DNA from: Saccharomonospora viridis DSM 43017
GTDB lineage: Bacteria; Actinomycetota; Actinomycetes; Mycobacteriales; Pseudonocardiaceae
Direction of reading: 5' to 3'
DNA length: 64,000 bases
Assembly: GCF_000023865.1 (NCBI RefSeq)
Contig: NC_013159.1
Coordinates: forward strand, 186,001 to 250,000
The notes under the pieces are model-generated. The model worked only from the letters and a program-made list of their open reading frames with translations. It searched no databases and was not told where the DNA came from. Shown piece after piece: positions 33,319 through 42,948 of this stretch. The translations under genes and the position numbers were made by a program. Within the stretch, counting starts at the first letter, position 1. Each line of letters begins with the position of its first letter.

Positions 33319-33361
33319 GAGAAACGTCACCGGGTGTTCTCGGCCACGGTGGCTTGTGGTG

Positions 33362-34330
33362 TCAGACCAGCAGACCGGCGTAGTGGTGCAGTGATCCGGC
33401 CGCTTCGAGTCGGTCGACCACATGAGGGGAGAGCGCGGCGAACCCGCGATGGGCGCCCGCGAGCGCGCCGGCCATCGCGGCCACGGTGTCGGTGTCCCCG
33501 CCCGCCAGGATGGCGAACCGGATGACCTCCTCGGGCCGACCGGCGTTGCGCAGGAAGGACAACAGCGCCAGCGGGACGGACGCCAGGGCCGAGACGTCGT
33601 TGCCGAGCGCCACGGCCGCCTGCCCGGGGTCGGCGTGCTGCTCGGAGAGCTCGACCACCCGGTCCAGCCTCTCGCGCCACAGCGGTGAGGGCAGGACTTC
33701 CCGCAACGGTTCCACGAAAGCGCGCGCTCGCACGGACTCGGCGCGGTCCAGGTGGAGGGCGTGATAGGCCGCCACGGCCTGGCACACCGCGCCGTGCAGT
33801 GCGTCGGCGTGGGCGTGGGTCACCTCGGTGCTGCGGCGCGCAAGTTCCACGACCCGGTCCACATCACCGCCGACGAGTGCGACCGGGGCCACCCGCATCG
33901 CGCCGCCGTTGCCGAACGAGCCTTCAGGGAACACGGCCCGGCTGGCCTCCGGCCACGGCGTGCCGGACACGATGAGCTGGAACGTCTTGGTCACCCCGCC
34001 GCCGTAGCCGCGCCAGGGTTCGGCCTCCCAGGTTCGGGCGAACTCCCGGGCGAGCACGTCACGGTCGATGTATCCACCCCGTCCGTCCCCCCGGGTCGCA
34101 CGCCGGTGCGCCAGATGCCGGGCCAGGACGAGCGCCAGCGCCGTGTCATCGGTGTGGACCAGGGGTCCGGCGGCGTTCTCCGCGGTCACGATGTCGGCGT
34201 GGGTCGCGTCGGTCCTGCCTTCGAACGGCGCGCCGAGGCAGTCGCCGAGGGCCAGGCCGAACAGCAGGCCACGGGCCTTGTCGAGGCGGGACGAGTCGGT
34301 CGTCTCGATCGTCTCGGTCGTCTCGGTCAT
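33362..34330 (-). CDS. ADP-ribosylglycohydrolase (DraG/ARH fold)
   Basis: 322 residues. The family motifs are complete: GLLFGLALGDCLGAPFEG, LVHTDDTALALVLARHLA (metal-binding TDDT), GSFGNGGAMRVAPVALVGG and the C-terminal ILAGGDTDTVAAMAGALAGA. It should cleave ADP-ribose from protein or nucleic acid with two Mg ions. The first 12 residues are a low-complexity Thr/Glu stretch (TETTETIETTD) from a short DNA repeat. Monocistronic, no toxin partner adjacent. Confidence 0.92.
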   Translation of the reverse strand: MTETTETIETTDSSRLDKARGLLFGLALGDCLGAPFEGRTDATHADIVTAENAAGPLVHTDDTALALVLARHLAHRRATRGDGRGGYIDRDVLAREFARTWEAEPWRGYGGGVTKTFQLIVSGTPWPEASRAVFPEGSFGNGGAMRVAPVALVGGDVDRVVELARRSTEVTHAHADALHGAVCQAVAAYHALHLDRAESVRARAFVEPLREVLPSPLWRERLDRVVELSEQHADPGQAAVALGNDVSALASVPLALLSFLRNAGRPEEVIRFAILAGGDTDTVAAMAGALAGAHRGFAALSPHVVDRLEAAGSLHHYAGLLV

Positions 34331-34673
34331 CGCGGGTCACCTCGTTGCTCGGGTCGGCGACGTCGACACCCTGAGTGAAGGGCGCTGTTTCCTCCGTGAA
34401 CACCGGTGTGAACAGCGTCTCATGGATGCCCGTGCGGGATACAGCCGTTTCCCCGAACGGTCGTGTCGGCAGCCGCCCGGATGCCCCGGTCACTGGCCCT
34501 CCACAGTGGATGAAGAAGGTGAGGTGCCGGGGGGGGCTCGGGCCGGAACCGCCGGCCGCAGTGGTTGAACGGCGGGAACGGGGCACCCTTATCGTGCGCT
34601 GGAATCGTGACTCGAAGTGACCGATAAGACAGTGACTTCGTTAGGGCCGACGCCGCGGAAAGGAGATGAATCG

Positions 34674-35573
34674 TTGTCGGAGCTGAGGGAACCGTTGACG
34701 CGAGGACTGTCCCAGCTGTGGGAGCTGGACAGGGTGATCTGGGAGGGGGACACGGCCTTCCAGCACGTCGTCATCGCCGAAACGGAGCAAGGCGTGTCGC
34801 TGTTTTGCGACAACGACCCGCAGAGTACGGAACTGGCGCAGCGGCACTACCACGATGCTCTGTTCGTTCCCGCGGCTTTGCTCGCCGAGCGCGTCGAACG
34901 GGTGCTCGCCGTCGGCTCCAGTGAGGGAGTGATCAGTCAGCTCGCCGTCGCCGCCGGGGCCACACACGTCGACCACGTGGACATCGACCGGGAAGTGGTC
35001 GAACTGTGCGCCGAACACCTGCCGTACGGGTACACGCCCGAGGAACTGGAGCGGGCCGAACGCGGCGACGGGCCGGTGAAGATGCACTACGCCGACGGCT
35101 GGGAGTTCGTCCGCCGCGTCGCCGAAAACGACGACGAGGACGCGAAATACGACATCATCGTCGCCGACCTGCCCGGGGAACGGGAGGACGACGCGCAACA
35201 CAACCGCCTTTTCGGCACCGAATTCCTGCGCTACTGCGTGGGGGCGCTACGGGAGGGCGGCGTGGTGACGTCGCAGGTCGGCTGTCCGACACTGTGGCTG
35301 AACACGATGCTGCGTCGGGCGTTGGCGCGTTTCTCCGAGGTCTTCGGCACCGTGGCGTACTACGGCTCCGACGAATTCGACTGGGCGTTCCTCGTCGGCA
35401 GGCCGGACGTGGTGGCCGATCCGACGGCCCGAATGGTCGAACGGCTTTCCGAACTGCCGTACCGCCCGACGACGCTGGACGCCGAGGCGCTCGTGGCCAA
35501 CAGCGTCCTGCCGTACACGCTGCGGCAGGAGCGGAAGCAACGCGGGGAGGACCTGCGGTACGCGGCCGGTTGA
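34674..35573 (+). CDS. Spermidine-synthase-like protein
   Basis: 299 residues from a TTG at 34674, chosen because AAAGGAGAT stands 6 nt upstream; a GTG at 34617 would add 19 residues but has no ribosome site. The Rossmann part shows VERVLAVGSSEGVISQLAVA, THVDHVDIDREVVELCAEHL and KYDIIVADLPGEREDDAQHN, as in aminopropyltransferases. The GGG.G loop is AVGSSEG, so the nucleotide site is diverged. No speD is nearby. The 340 bp between this gene and the glycohydrolase gene hold nothing I can recognise. Confidence 0.8.
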   Translation: MSELREPLTRGLSQLWELDRVIWEGDTAFQHVVIAETEQGVSLFCDNDPQSTELAQRHYHDALFVPAALLAERVERVLAVGSSEGVISQLAVAAGATHVDHVDIDREVVELCAEHLPYGYTPEELERAERGDGPVKMHYADGWEFVRRVAENDDEDAKYDIIVADLPGEREDDAQHNRLFGTEFLRYCVGALREGGVVTSQVGCPTLWLNTMLRRALARFSEVFGTVAYYGSDEFDWAFLVGRPDVVADPTARMVERLSELPYRPTTLDAEALVANSVLPYTLRQERKQRGEDLRYAAG

Positions 35574-35608
35574 TCGTCCGCCCCCGCGGGGCGAGTCGGC
35601 GCCGCGGG

Positions 35609-36235
35609 TCAGATCCAGCCCCGTTCCCGGGCCGCCTTGGCCGCCTCCGTGCGGTTGCGGGCGCCCAGTTTGGCCATGGCGGCGGACAGATAGTTGCGGA
35701 CGGTGCCCTCGGCCAGGTGCAGTCGTCGGGCGATGTCGCGATTGGTCGCTCCGTCGGCCACCTGGCGTAGCAGCTCCCGTTCCCGATCGGTGAGCTGGTC
35801 GGAGTGGTCCCAGGCGGCCAGCGCCAGCTCGGCGGAGACGACCGTTCCACCGGCGTGCACCTTGCGCAGCGCGTCGGCCAGCTCGCCGATCGGCGCGTCC
35901 TTGAGCACGTATCCGGTGACCCCGGCGTCCATGGCGCGCCGCAGATAGCCGCTACGGGCGAAGGTCGTGACGATGAGCACCTTGGTGCGGCTGCCACGGC
36001 GGTGCAGTTCCGCGGCCACGTCGAGACCGCTTCCCCGGGGCATCTCGATGTCGGCGACCAGCACGTCCGGGTCGTGCTCCGCGACCGCCGCCAACGCGTC
36101 CACCCCGTTCTTCGCGGTGGCGCACACCGTGATGTCCGGCTGGAGGTTGAGCAGCTCGGCGAACGCCTCGACGACCATCGTCTGGTCCTCGGCCAACACG
36201 ACCCTGATCCCGCCGCCTCCCACCTCGCCACCCAT
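35609..36235 (-). CDS. NarL/FixJ-family response regulator
   Basis: 208 residues from the ATG at 36235. The receiver has VVLAEDQTMVVEAFAELL, the phospho-acceptor Asp in DPDVLVADIEMPRGSGLD, and the Lys in TGYVLKDAPIGELAD. The LuxR-type HTH is LTDRERELLRQVADGATNRD then IARRLHLAEGTVRNYLSAAM. Its start overlaps the histidine kinase stop by 1 nt (TGATG). It completes an ABC-kinase-regulator operon. Confidence 0.93.
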   Translation of the reverse strand: MGGEVGGGGIRVVLAEDQTMVVEAFAELLNLQPDITVCATAKNGVDALAAVAEHDPDVLVADIEMPRGSGLDVAAELHRRGSRTKVLIVTTFARSGYLRRAMDAGVTGYVLKDAPIGELADALRKVHAGGTVVSAELALAAWDHSDQLTDRERELLRQVADGATNRDIARRLHLAEGTVRNYLSAAMAKLGARNRTEAAKAARERGWI

Positions 36236-37353
36236 CAGGTCGCCACCCGTAGAGGTACCGCGATCGTCACCGTCGTGCCCGCCGACCCGGACCACTCGAC
36301 CCGACCGCCGAGCACGCTGATCCGTTCCCGCATCCCGGCCAGACCGTTGCCAGCCCGGTGCCGCCCGCCGGTCCCGTCGTCGGCGATCACCAATCGCAGC
36401 TCTTCGTCCACAACCGACAGGCTGACACAACAGCTTCGCGCGCGGGCGTGCCTGGCGACGTTGGTGATCGCCTCCCGCAGCGCCAGTGCCAGTCCGTGTT
36501 CGGTGGACCCGACCAATCGCAGCGACCTGTCGCACCGCGTCACCAGCTCCACCCCCACGCTCGACAGCGTCTCCCGCGCCGATTCCAGCTCGGCGTCGAG
36601 ACTCGCCTGGCGCAGGCCGCTGACCGCGGCGCGCACCTCGGTCAACGCGGCACGGGCGGTCCGTTCCGCCTTGGCCGCCGCTTCGCGGGCTCGCGCCGGG
36701 TCCACCTCGACGAGGTTCTGACAGAGCTGTGCGTGCATGATCATCGAGGTGAGCGAGTGGCCGAGCAGGTCGTGCAACTCCCTGGCGATCCGTTCGCGCT
36801 CGGAGACGGTGGCCAGATGCTCGACCCGGGCGTTGCGCAGCCTCAGCTCCGCCGCCTCCCGATCCCGTTCCGCCTGTTCGATCTGGGTGAGGCCGATGAT
36901 CCAGATGAACACCAGTGGTGGCCCCAGCCCCCACAGCCGCTGCGGCAGCGGTACCGGGGAGAACGACACCAGCACGCACAACACCACCGTCAACCCGATG
37001 AACCAGCGCAGCGCTATCCGCCGCGACTCCCGGACACCGGCTATGGCGGCGGCGTAGACGAACAACACCGCGGCACCCGAGTTCAGCGGCGTGGTGACGA
37101 CGCCGAGCGCCGTCATGGGGACGACCGACCCCCATCGGGCCAGGTCGGGGCGCACCCAGGCGAACACGTACAAGGGGAGGAACACCAGGACGATACCCAC
37201 CACCAGCACCCAGTCCCACAGGCCCGAGTCCGGGTCGTAGATCGGCTGCGGGATCAGGAAGGCGAGGTAGACGAGGTGGACCCAACCGACCTCCGACCAC
37301 CACGACGAGTCGGTGGACGCGGTTTCGGGGTGGGGTTCGTGTGTGGTGGTCAT
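36235..37353 (-). CDS. NarL-type sensor histidine kinase
   Basis: 372 residues from the ATG at 37353, overlapping the permease stop (ATGA). Five to six membrane segments fill residues about 25-170. The HisKA_3 dimerisation motif is RIARELHDLLGHSLTSMIMH with the phospho-His, and the ATPase has REAITNVARHARA and ADDGTGGRHRAGNGLAGMRE. This is the DesK-like kinase that often regulates an adjacent ABC-2 exporter. Confidence 0.92.
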   Translation of the reverse strand: MTTTHEPHPETASTDSSWWSEVGWVHLVYLAFLIPQPIYDPDSGLWDWVLVVGIVLVFLPLYVFAWVRPDLARWGSVVPMTALGVVTTPLNSGAAVLFVYAAAIAGVRESRRIALRWFIGLTVVLCVLVSFSPVPLPQRLWGLGPPLVFIWIIGLTQIEQAERDREAAELRLRNARVEHLATVSERERIARELHDLLGHSLTSMIMHAQLCQNLVEVDPARAREAAAKAERTARAALTEVRAAVSGLRQASLDAELESARETLSSVGVELVTRCDRSLRLVGSTEHGLALALREAITNVARHARARSCCVSLSVVDEELRLVIADDGTGGRHRAGNGLAGMRERISVLGGRVEWSGSAGTTVTIAVPLRVAT

Positions 37354-38087
37354 AGCCGGGCCCGACGATAGGCCAGTGCGGCCACACCCGTCAGGAGTGC
37401 GGCCCACCCGGCCAACACCGCGAGATGTCCGGTGAAGGCCGTGTCGGCGAACTGGGCCACGGCCAGCTCCGCGAGGTGATACGTCGGCAGGAACACCGCT
37501 GCGGTGCCGAAGAAGTCGGGGAGGAGGTCCAACGGCAGCCACAGTCCTGACACGACCGCGGCCGGCAACAGGATCGCGTTGAGCACCGCGGTCGTGGCGT
37601 TCGGTCCCGCCAGGAACCCCACCGCCACCCCGAGCAGCGCGAACGGCATCGCACCGAACGACAACACGACGTACAGGCGCAGCAGTTGGAGCGGGGACGC
37701 CTGTAGCGTCCCGGTCAGCGCCGCGGTGCCGGTCATCGCCAGCAGTACCCCGAGCGAGTACGGCAATGCGGCGAGCACCTTGCTCGCGAGCGTCACCGGC
37801 AACGGCACCGCCTGCACCCGCTTCATCCGTAACCAGCCGATGTGGCGGTCCTGTGCCACACCGATTCCCGGGTTCAACAAGGTCACGGCCAACACGCCGA
37901 ACGTGCCGAAGGTGCCCAACATCCGCGTACCCGAGGACAGGCCCTCGGACGTGTGGTGACCGAACATCGAGACGAACAGGGCGAAGAAACCCACCGGCAT
38001 CAGGATCGAGAAGAACAACGCGGTGGGTTCCCGGACGATGCCGCGTACCTCGTCGAGGAGTTCCACACCGAACAGCCGCCGGTTCAT
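37350..38087 (-). CDS. ABC-2 type exporter permease
   Basis: 245 residues with six predicted membrane segments (ALFFSILMPVGFFALFVSMF, then TLASKVLAALPYSLGVLLAM, PFALLGVAVGFLAG, LPTYHLAELAVAQFAD). It couples by 4-nt overlaps to the ATPase before it and the kinase after it. Likely exports a drug, lipid or peptide. Confidence 0.88.
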   Translation of the reverse strand: MNRRLFGVELLDEVRGIVREPTALFFSILMPVGFFALFVSMFGHHTSEGLSSGTRMLGTFGTFGVLAVTLLNPGIGVAQDRHIGWLRMKRVQAVPLPVTLASKVLAALPYSLGVLLAMTGTAALTGTLQASPLQLLRLYVVLSFGAMPFALLGVAVGFLAGPNATTAVLNAILLPAAVVSGLWLPLDLLPDFFGTAAVFLPTYHLAELAVAQFADTAFTGHLAVLAGWAALLTGVAALAYRRARL

Positions 38088-38995
38088 CGGACCCGCCCCC
38101 GATTCGCGTCGCGCGGTCGCGTGGTCAATGCCACGACGGCCTCCTCCAAACCCGCTCCCTCGACCCGGAGCCCGGTCAGCGCCGGGTCCTCGGCGAGCAG
38201 TGCTCGTAACAGCCGTTCGGGGTGTCGTGTGCCGATCCGGACGAGCTCACCCTCCCGTTCGAACGAGGCCACTTCGGGCAGTGCGGTGAGTCGCTCGTCG
38301 TCGAGGTCGGTGCGGGCGGTGATCGTGCGATCCGGCAGTCGGGAGACCAACTCCGCCGGGGCCGCCGAGGCCAGCGTTCGGCCGTGCGCCAACACCACGA
38401 CCCGGTCCGAGACCGTCGCCGCCTCGTCGATCAAGTGGGTGGTCAACAGTATCCCCGCGCCTTTCTCGCGCCGACGTTCGAGGATCCGCCACAGCTGTCT
38501 GCGGGTGGGTGCGTCGAGTCCGACCGTCGGCTCGTCCAACACCAGCAGCGTCGGGTCGGTCACCAGCGCCATGGCGAGCTGCACCCGTTGTCGCTGCCCT
38601 CCGGACAACTTCGCGGCGCGGCGTTCGGCGAGGTCGGTGAGTCCCAGTTCCGCCATGATCGGTGCCGCGTTCGAGCGCGGCCGCCCCCCACGAACGGCCG
38701 CGCCGGCGATCAGTTCACCGACCTTGAGCGTCCCTGGGAAACCCAGTGACTGTTGCACGACTCCCAGGTGACGTCGTGTGCGGGCGCTCCTCGGATCACC
38801 ACCGACCAGGCTGATCCCACCGCGTTGCCGGGGAAGGAGTCCCACGGCCAGGTTCACCAGCGTCGTCTTCCCGGCGCCGTTGGGACCGAGCAGCGCCACG
38901 CACTCGCCCGTTTCGACGGTGAGGTCCACACCGTCGAGGGCCACCGTCCCGCCGTAGCGGTGACTCACCCCTCGGGCTGTCAGTACTGTTCGCAC
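38084..38995 (-). CDS. ABC transporter ATP-binding protein (DrrA-like)
   Basis: 303 residues from a GTG at 38995; the AAGGAG upstream is 13 nt away, so the start is approximate. Walker A is LLGPNGAGKTTLVNLAVGLL, signature KLSGGQRQRVQLAMAL, Walker B TLLVLDEPTVGLDAPTRRQL, with the switch His in LTTHLIDEAATVSD. Residues after about 220 resemble the DrrA-type C-terminal domain. First gene of the four-gene exporter/two-component operon. Confidence 0.92.
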   Translation of the reverse strand: MRTVLTARGVSHRYGGTVALDGVDLTVETGECVALLGPNGAGKTTLVNLAVGLLPRQRGGISLVGGDPRSARTRRHLGVVQQSLGFPGTLKVGELIAGAAVRGGRPRSNAAPIMAELGLTDLAERRAAKLSGGQRQRVQLAMALVTDPTLLVLDEPTVGLDAPTRRQLWRILERRREKGAGILLTTHLIDEAATVSDRVVVLAHGRTLASAAPAELVSRLPDRTITARTDLDDERLTALPEVASFEREGELVRIGTRHPERLLRALLAEDPALTGLRVEGAGLEEAVVALTTRPRDANRGRVR

Positions 38996-39041
38996 GGTTC
39001 GTACCGTGCTCCTTCGGCGGATGTGTGGGTAGTGACATCGC

Positions 39042-39060
39042 GTCATCCGGCGGAGATGAC
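39042..39060. promoter_or_regulatory. Inverted repeat upstream of the ABC-kinase operon
   Basis: GTCATC (39042-39047) and GATGAC (39055-39060) form a perfect dyad with a 7-nt spacer, 47-65 nt upstream of the ATPase start. It could be the response-regulator site. Confidence 0.45.
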
Positions 39061-39103
39061 GAATGTCAACCGTGGCCCGCCCGCCGTGCGGGTTTATGGG
39101 TTG

Positions 39104-39298
39104 TCATCGTGTGGTGAGTGCCATGGCAAGGCACCACACGGCAGCCGCCGCGAGCGCGGCGGCCACGACCGTCGGCCACCACTCGGACATCGAGGCGGCC
39201 AGGAATGCCTGTACCGCCGCCGTTGCCGCGAACGTCAGAGCGAGGACGAACAGGGCAAGGCGGGTGGTAGGCCACGGTCTCGTGACACGTCGTGGCAT
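39104..39298 (-). CDS. Small two-helix membrane protein
   Basis: 64 residues from the ATG at 39298 with AAGGAGG 9 nt upstream. Two hydrophobic helices (LALFVLALTFAATAAVQAFL and VVAAALAAAAVWCLAMAL) are joined by SMSEWWP, with an Arg-rich N-terminus. No family recognised. Confidence 0.6.
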   Translation of the reverse strand: MPRRVTRPWPTTRLALFVLALTFAATAAVQAFLAASMSEWWPTVVAAALAAAAVWCLAMALTTR

Positions 39299-39845
39299 GA
39301 ACACCGGCCTCCTTGTTGTGAGCTATGTCCGGTATCGCTCATCTCGCGTCGGAAGTTACGTCTTTCCCCGCGGTGTCCGAGAACACATCTCGTGCTGTCT
39401 TCCGCGTCACCGGGGCGCCGGCAAAGGCGGGGAGAGAAACGACATTTTCGTTCATAAGAATTTCACTTCGGAGTTTTCGTGCCGTAGTGCTACTAATCGG
39501 TCACTTTACGTTGTGGTCGCGTAATTGCCGGCGTGGTGTGAACCGTGAAACCGGGCACATCCACTGTGGTGGCACGCCGCCGCTCGATGGGGCTGTGCAG
39601 GGAAAACGATCGCCCAGCGGCGGTTCGGGCGTCGAGTGTGACGTAACTCGGTCAAAGGCGACTTTGCCGGGTCCACGGATATAAATAGAATGCCCAGTCG
39701 GCGTTTTTCCTCTACGGGGGCGGGCCTCTGGCCGCATGATCGGTTGCTACCGTGCGGCTCGCGTGGACGCGCATCATATTGACTGAAGTGAAGATCACTG
39801 CTTAGTCTCGCGCGCTAAGCGACGGCTTAGTATGGTGGGCGTTGC
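39299..39845. promoter_or_regulatory. Long promoter region of the conservon, with triple GCTTAG motif
   Basis: 547 bp without a gene. A strongly AT-rich stretch TATAAATAGAAT lies at 39680-39691, just after the dyad CAAAG-GCGA-CTTTG. Closer to cvnA, GCTTAG (39800-39805) and CTAAGC (39815-39820) form a perfect inverted repeat, and a third GCTTAG follows at 39825-39830, 15 nt before the GTG. These look like binding sites for an unknown regulator. I see no RNA gene. Confidence 0.5.
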
Positions 39846-42800
39846 GTGAAGCTCGAAGCATCGGGTTGGGGGCCCAAACGGAATACGTGTCGCGGAAGGG
39901 CCTTGAGCGCGTTGTTGAACAAGAGTGCTGCCTCACGCCGTAGGCGTTCGTCCATTCGCACCCGAGTGCTCGCCATCGCCTTCATCCCGAGCCTCGTCTT
40001 CCTGCTGACCGGTGTCGCGATGGCCGGATACCTCATCTACGACGCCATCCAGGTGCGGTCCTTCACCACGAAGGTTCACAACGCCGCCGAGCCCGCGGGC
40101 GTGCTGTTCGCCAGTCTGCGCGAGGAACGCAGGCTGACGCTGCAGGAACTCGCGACCACCCGTTCGCTCCGCGCGGAGCTGGACCAGCAGCGCCGTCAGA
40201 CCGATGAAGCGGCTCGACGCATGGCCGCCGACCTCGAGAGCATCGCCGAGGACGCGCCCGCCAACGTGCGGGAGAGCACCCGAGACGCGCAGCGGCGGCT
40301 GCAGCAGCTCGCCGAACTCCGACAGCGCGTCGACAACGGTGACACGTCACTGCAAGAGGCGTACGACTTCTACAACGGGATCATCGACACCTACACGGTC
40401 GGGCTGAACGGCGTGGCGCAGGAGACGCCGAACGCCGAGACCGCCTACAAACGCATGGTGGCCATGCCGCTGTTCGTCAGCGCGGACAGCATGTCCCGCG
40501 GCTATGCCCTGGCGGCGGCGGGTATCGAGAGCGGTGGACTGACCGAACAGGAGTTCCGCACCTACATCGGTCAGATCGGTACCTACCACAGCACGCTGGA
40601 ACAGGCCGTCCCGGACATGGTCCCCTCCGTCCGGGAGAAGTACGAACAGCTCGTGGCCAGCGACGCGTGGGAGACGTTGACCCGCGTCGAGAACGCGTTC
40701 CTCCGAGGCAACACCACCGAACTGCCCGTGCCCGAACCGGCGTGGCATGCGGCCGCCGCCGAGGTCAGCGGGGCGTTGTGGAACCTCTACGTGGAACAGA
40801 GCACCGTGGCCACCGAGCTGGCCCTCGACGAGGCCGAGGCGACGCTGACCACGTCGATCGTGGCGGGTACGGGTGTGATCGCCGTGGCACTGGCGGTGTC
40901 GCTGTTGGCCTGGCGGATGTCCGACCGGCTCGCCAAGCGCCTGGTGTCGCTGCGGGAGGCCACGCTCGAGGTCGCCGACGAACGCATGCCCCGCATCATC
41001 GAGCGACTCCGCGACGGGGAGCAGGTGGACCTCGAAAGTGAGGTGTCCTACCTCGACCACGGTGACGACGAGATCGGCGAGGTCGCCGAGGCGTTCAACA
41101 AGGCACAGCGCACGGCCATCGCCGCCGCGGTCGACGAGGCCAAGACCAGGGAGGGTACCCGGAAGGTCTTCCTCAACATCGCTCACCGCAGCCAGGTGAT
41201 CGTGCACCGGCAGCTGGCGGTGTTGGACGCCGCCGAACGCAAGCAGGAGGACCCGGACCAACTCGACCTGCTGTTCCGCCTCGACCACCTGTCCACACGG
41301 GCGCGTCGCAACGCCGAGAACCTGATCATCCTCGGTGGGGAGCAGCCGGGGCGGCAGTTCCGCAAGCCGGTGCCCCTCATCGACATCGTGCGAGGCGCGA
41401 TCGCCGAGACCGAGGACTACAAGCGCGTCAGCACCAACAGGTTGCCGGACATCGCCGTCGTGGGTCCGGTCGTCAGCGACCTCGTGCACCTGCTGGCCGA
41501 GCTGCTCGACAACGCCACGTCGTTCTCGCCTCCGCAGTCGCGTGTCGAGGTGCGCGGTGAGCTCGTGGGCCGTGGCGTGGTCATCGAGATCGAGGACCAG
41601 GGCATCGGCATGGAGGCCGATGAGCTCGACCGGTTCAACCGGATGCTGCGCAACCCGCCGGACTTCGGCTTCATGGCACTGACCGAGGAGTCCCGGCTGG
41701 GGCTGTTCGTGGTCGCCAGGTTGGCGGCCAAGCACCACCTCACGGTGACCCTGCGGGAATCGGCCTACGGCGGCACACGGGCGATCGTCCTGGTGCGCAC
41801 CGAACTGCTCAGCGAGATCCCCACCGAGATCGAGGGCGAGAGTGCCTCCGGTGTCGAGGAGACGGCCACACTCACGACGTCGCTCCCGGCGAGCGGCGGT
41901 GTTCGGCCCGTTCCCCGCAGGCAGCCGAAGGCCCTGCCGTCCCGTGCCGGTGACAGTGCCGGTGACAGTGCTGGTGACAGTGCCGGTGACAACGACGGGC
42001 AGCCCACCGACACGTCCACCGCGACCGGGATCTCGTCCGGGGCGCTCTCCCCGGGCGAGGGGGTCGATACGCCGACCACGCAGTACACCCCGCGCTCGTC
42101 GTCCGAACCCGCGGAGGAACGCAGGGGACTGCCTCCCGGCGGCGGGAAGGGCCGCGCTGACTCGTCGAATTCGGTGCGTCCCGAACTGCCGCGTCGTGAG
42201 CGGCGGAGGAAACACGAGGAGTCGTCACAGTACGACGGTGGATACGACCCCGGCGTCGCCGCCGTGCGGGGACGGCTGCTCGGGAACACCGCGGACACCG
42301 CGGATGCCGCGGATGCCGTGGACGCCGCGGAGGTCACGAAGATCACGGGCAGCGTGAACACCGCCGACCTCGACGTCCTCGGGGACACCGGAAACGCTGC
42401 GAGCACCGCGGACGGCACGGACGTTGCACGGGGACAGCGGCAGGCCGAACCGAGCTCGGACAGGCCCGGGAAACACGCCGATGACGGTGACCGGCCCACG
42501 GTGGGGGAGCTGTTCGAAACGATGTCGGAAGCGGAACTGTCGGGGGAGTCGTGGTCCGTGCCCACACAGCATGTGCCGCGGTTGCCGAGGGAACTGCCGA
42601 GGGCTCCGCGCCCGAACTTCGGCTCCCGGCCCCGCCACGAGGCCCGGCCCGCCCAGGAACAGCCACTTCAGCGGAGTTGGCCGGATAATGGGCCTTCGAC
42701 GCCCGCCCCATCGAGCGGGACGAATGCGCTCAACGGGGAACGGCCGCCGTTGCCCCGGCGACGGCGGCAGCAGAACCTGGCACCGCAGTTGAGGGAGGAG

Positions 42801-42941
42801 ACCACTTCCACCGACCTGACCGGTGGCGACGACGAGTACACCACCACACCGGAGCAGGCTCGCAGCAGGCTTTCGGCATTCCAACAGGGAACCCGCCGAG
42901 CCCGACAGCACCACATCGGCAGCGACGATTCTGGAGACTGA
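39846..42941 (+). CDS. cvnA: CvnA-type sensor histidine kinase (nitrate/nitrite-sensing domain)
   Basis: Up to 1031 residues from a GTG at 39846; a start near SRRRRSSIRTRVLAIA (about residue 31) is possible. TM1 is FIPSLVFLLTGVAMAGYLIY. An extracellular NIT-like helical domain runs to about residue 325, then TM2 (IVAGTGVIAVALAVSLLAW) and HAMP. The kinase core has VFLNIAHRSQVIVHRQLAV, the N-box LLAELLDNATSFSPP and G-box IEIEDQGIGMEADE. From about residue 655 the tail is disordered, Pro/Ser/Asp rich, with GDSAGDSAGD and DTADAADAVDA repeats. First gene of the conservon; it reports through CvnB-D rather than a response regulator. Confidence 0.9.
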   Translation: MKLEASGWGPKRNTCRGRALSALLNKSAASRRRRSSIRTRVLAIAFIPSLVFLLTGVAMAGYLIYDAIQVRSFTTKVHNAAEPAGVLFASLREERRLTLQELATTRSLRAELDQQRRQTDEAARRMAADLESIAEDAPANVRESTRDAQRRLQQLAELRQRVDNGDTSLQEAYDFYNGIIDTYTVGLNGVAQETPNAETAYKRMVAMPLFVSADSMSRGYALAAAGIESGGLTEQEFRTYIGQIGTYHSTLEQAVPDMVPSVREKYEQLVASDAWETLTRVENAFLRGNTTELPVPEPAWHAAAAEVSGALWNLYVEQSTVATELALDEAEATLTTSIVAGTGVIAVALAVSLLAWRMSDRLAKRLVSLREATLEVADERMPRIIERLRDGEQVDLESEVSYLDHGDDEIGEVAEAFNKAQRTAIAAAVDEAKTREGTRKVFLNIAHRSQVIVHRQLAVLDAAERKQEDPDQLDLLFRLDHLSTRARRNAENLIILGGEQPGRQFRKPVPLIDIVRGAIAETEDYKRVSTNRLPDIAVVGPVVSDLVHLLAELLDNATSFSPPQSRVEVRGELVGRGVVIEIEDQGIGMEADELDRFNRMLRNPPDFGFMALTEESRLGLFVVARLAAKHHLTVTLRESAYGGTRAIVLVRTELLSEIPTEIEGESASGVEETATLTTSLPASGGVRPVPRRQPKALPSRAGDSAGDSAGDSAGDNDGQPTDTSTATGISSGALSPGEGVDTPTTQYTPRSSSEPAEERRGLPPGGGKGRADSSNSVRPELPRRERRRKHEESSQYDGGYDPGVAAVRGRLLGNTADTADAADAVDAAEVTKITGSVNTADLDVLGDTGNAASTADGTDVARGQRQAEPSSDRPGKHADDGDRPTVGELFETMSEAELSGESWSVPTQHVPRLPRELPRAPRPNFGSRPRHEARPAQEQPLQRSWPDNGPSTPAPSSGTNALNGERPPLPRRRRQQNLAPQLREETTSTDLTGGDDEYTTTPEQARSRLSAFQQGTRRARQHHIGSDDSGD
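41949..41990. repeat. 12-bp tandem repeat inside cvnA
   Basis: GGTGACAGTGCC repeats 3.5 times (41949, 41961, 41973, 41985), with one C-to-T change, coding for the GDSA units in the disordered tail. Confidence 0.85.
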
Positions 42942-42948
42942 GAACACC

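Noticed and set aside
40347-42215. A 622-residue minus-strand frame opposite cvnA
   Set aside because: Mirror of the cvnA coding frame; composition typical of antisense frames in GC-rich DNA.
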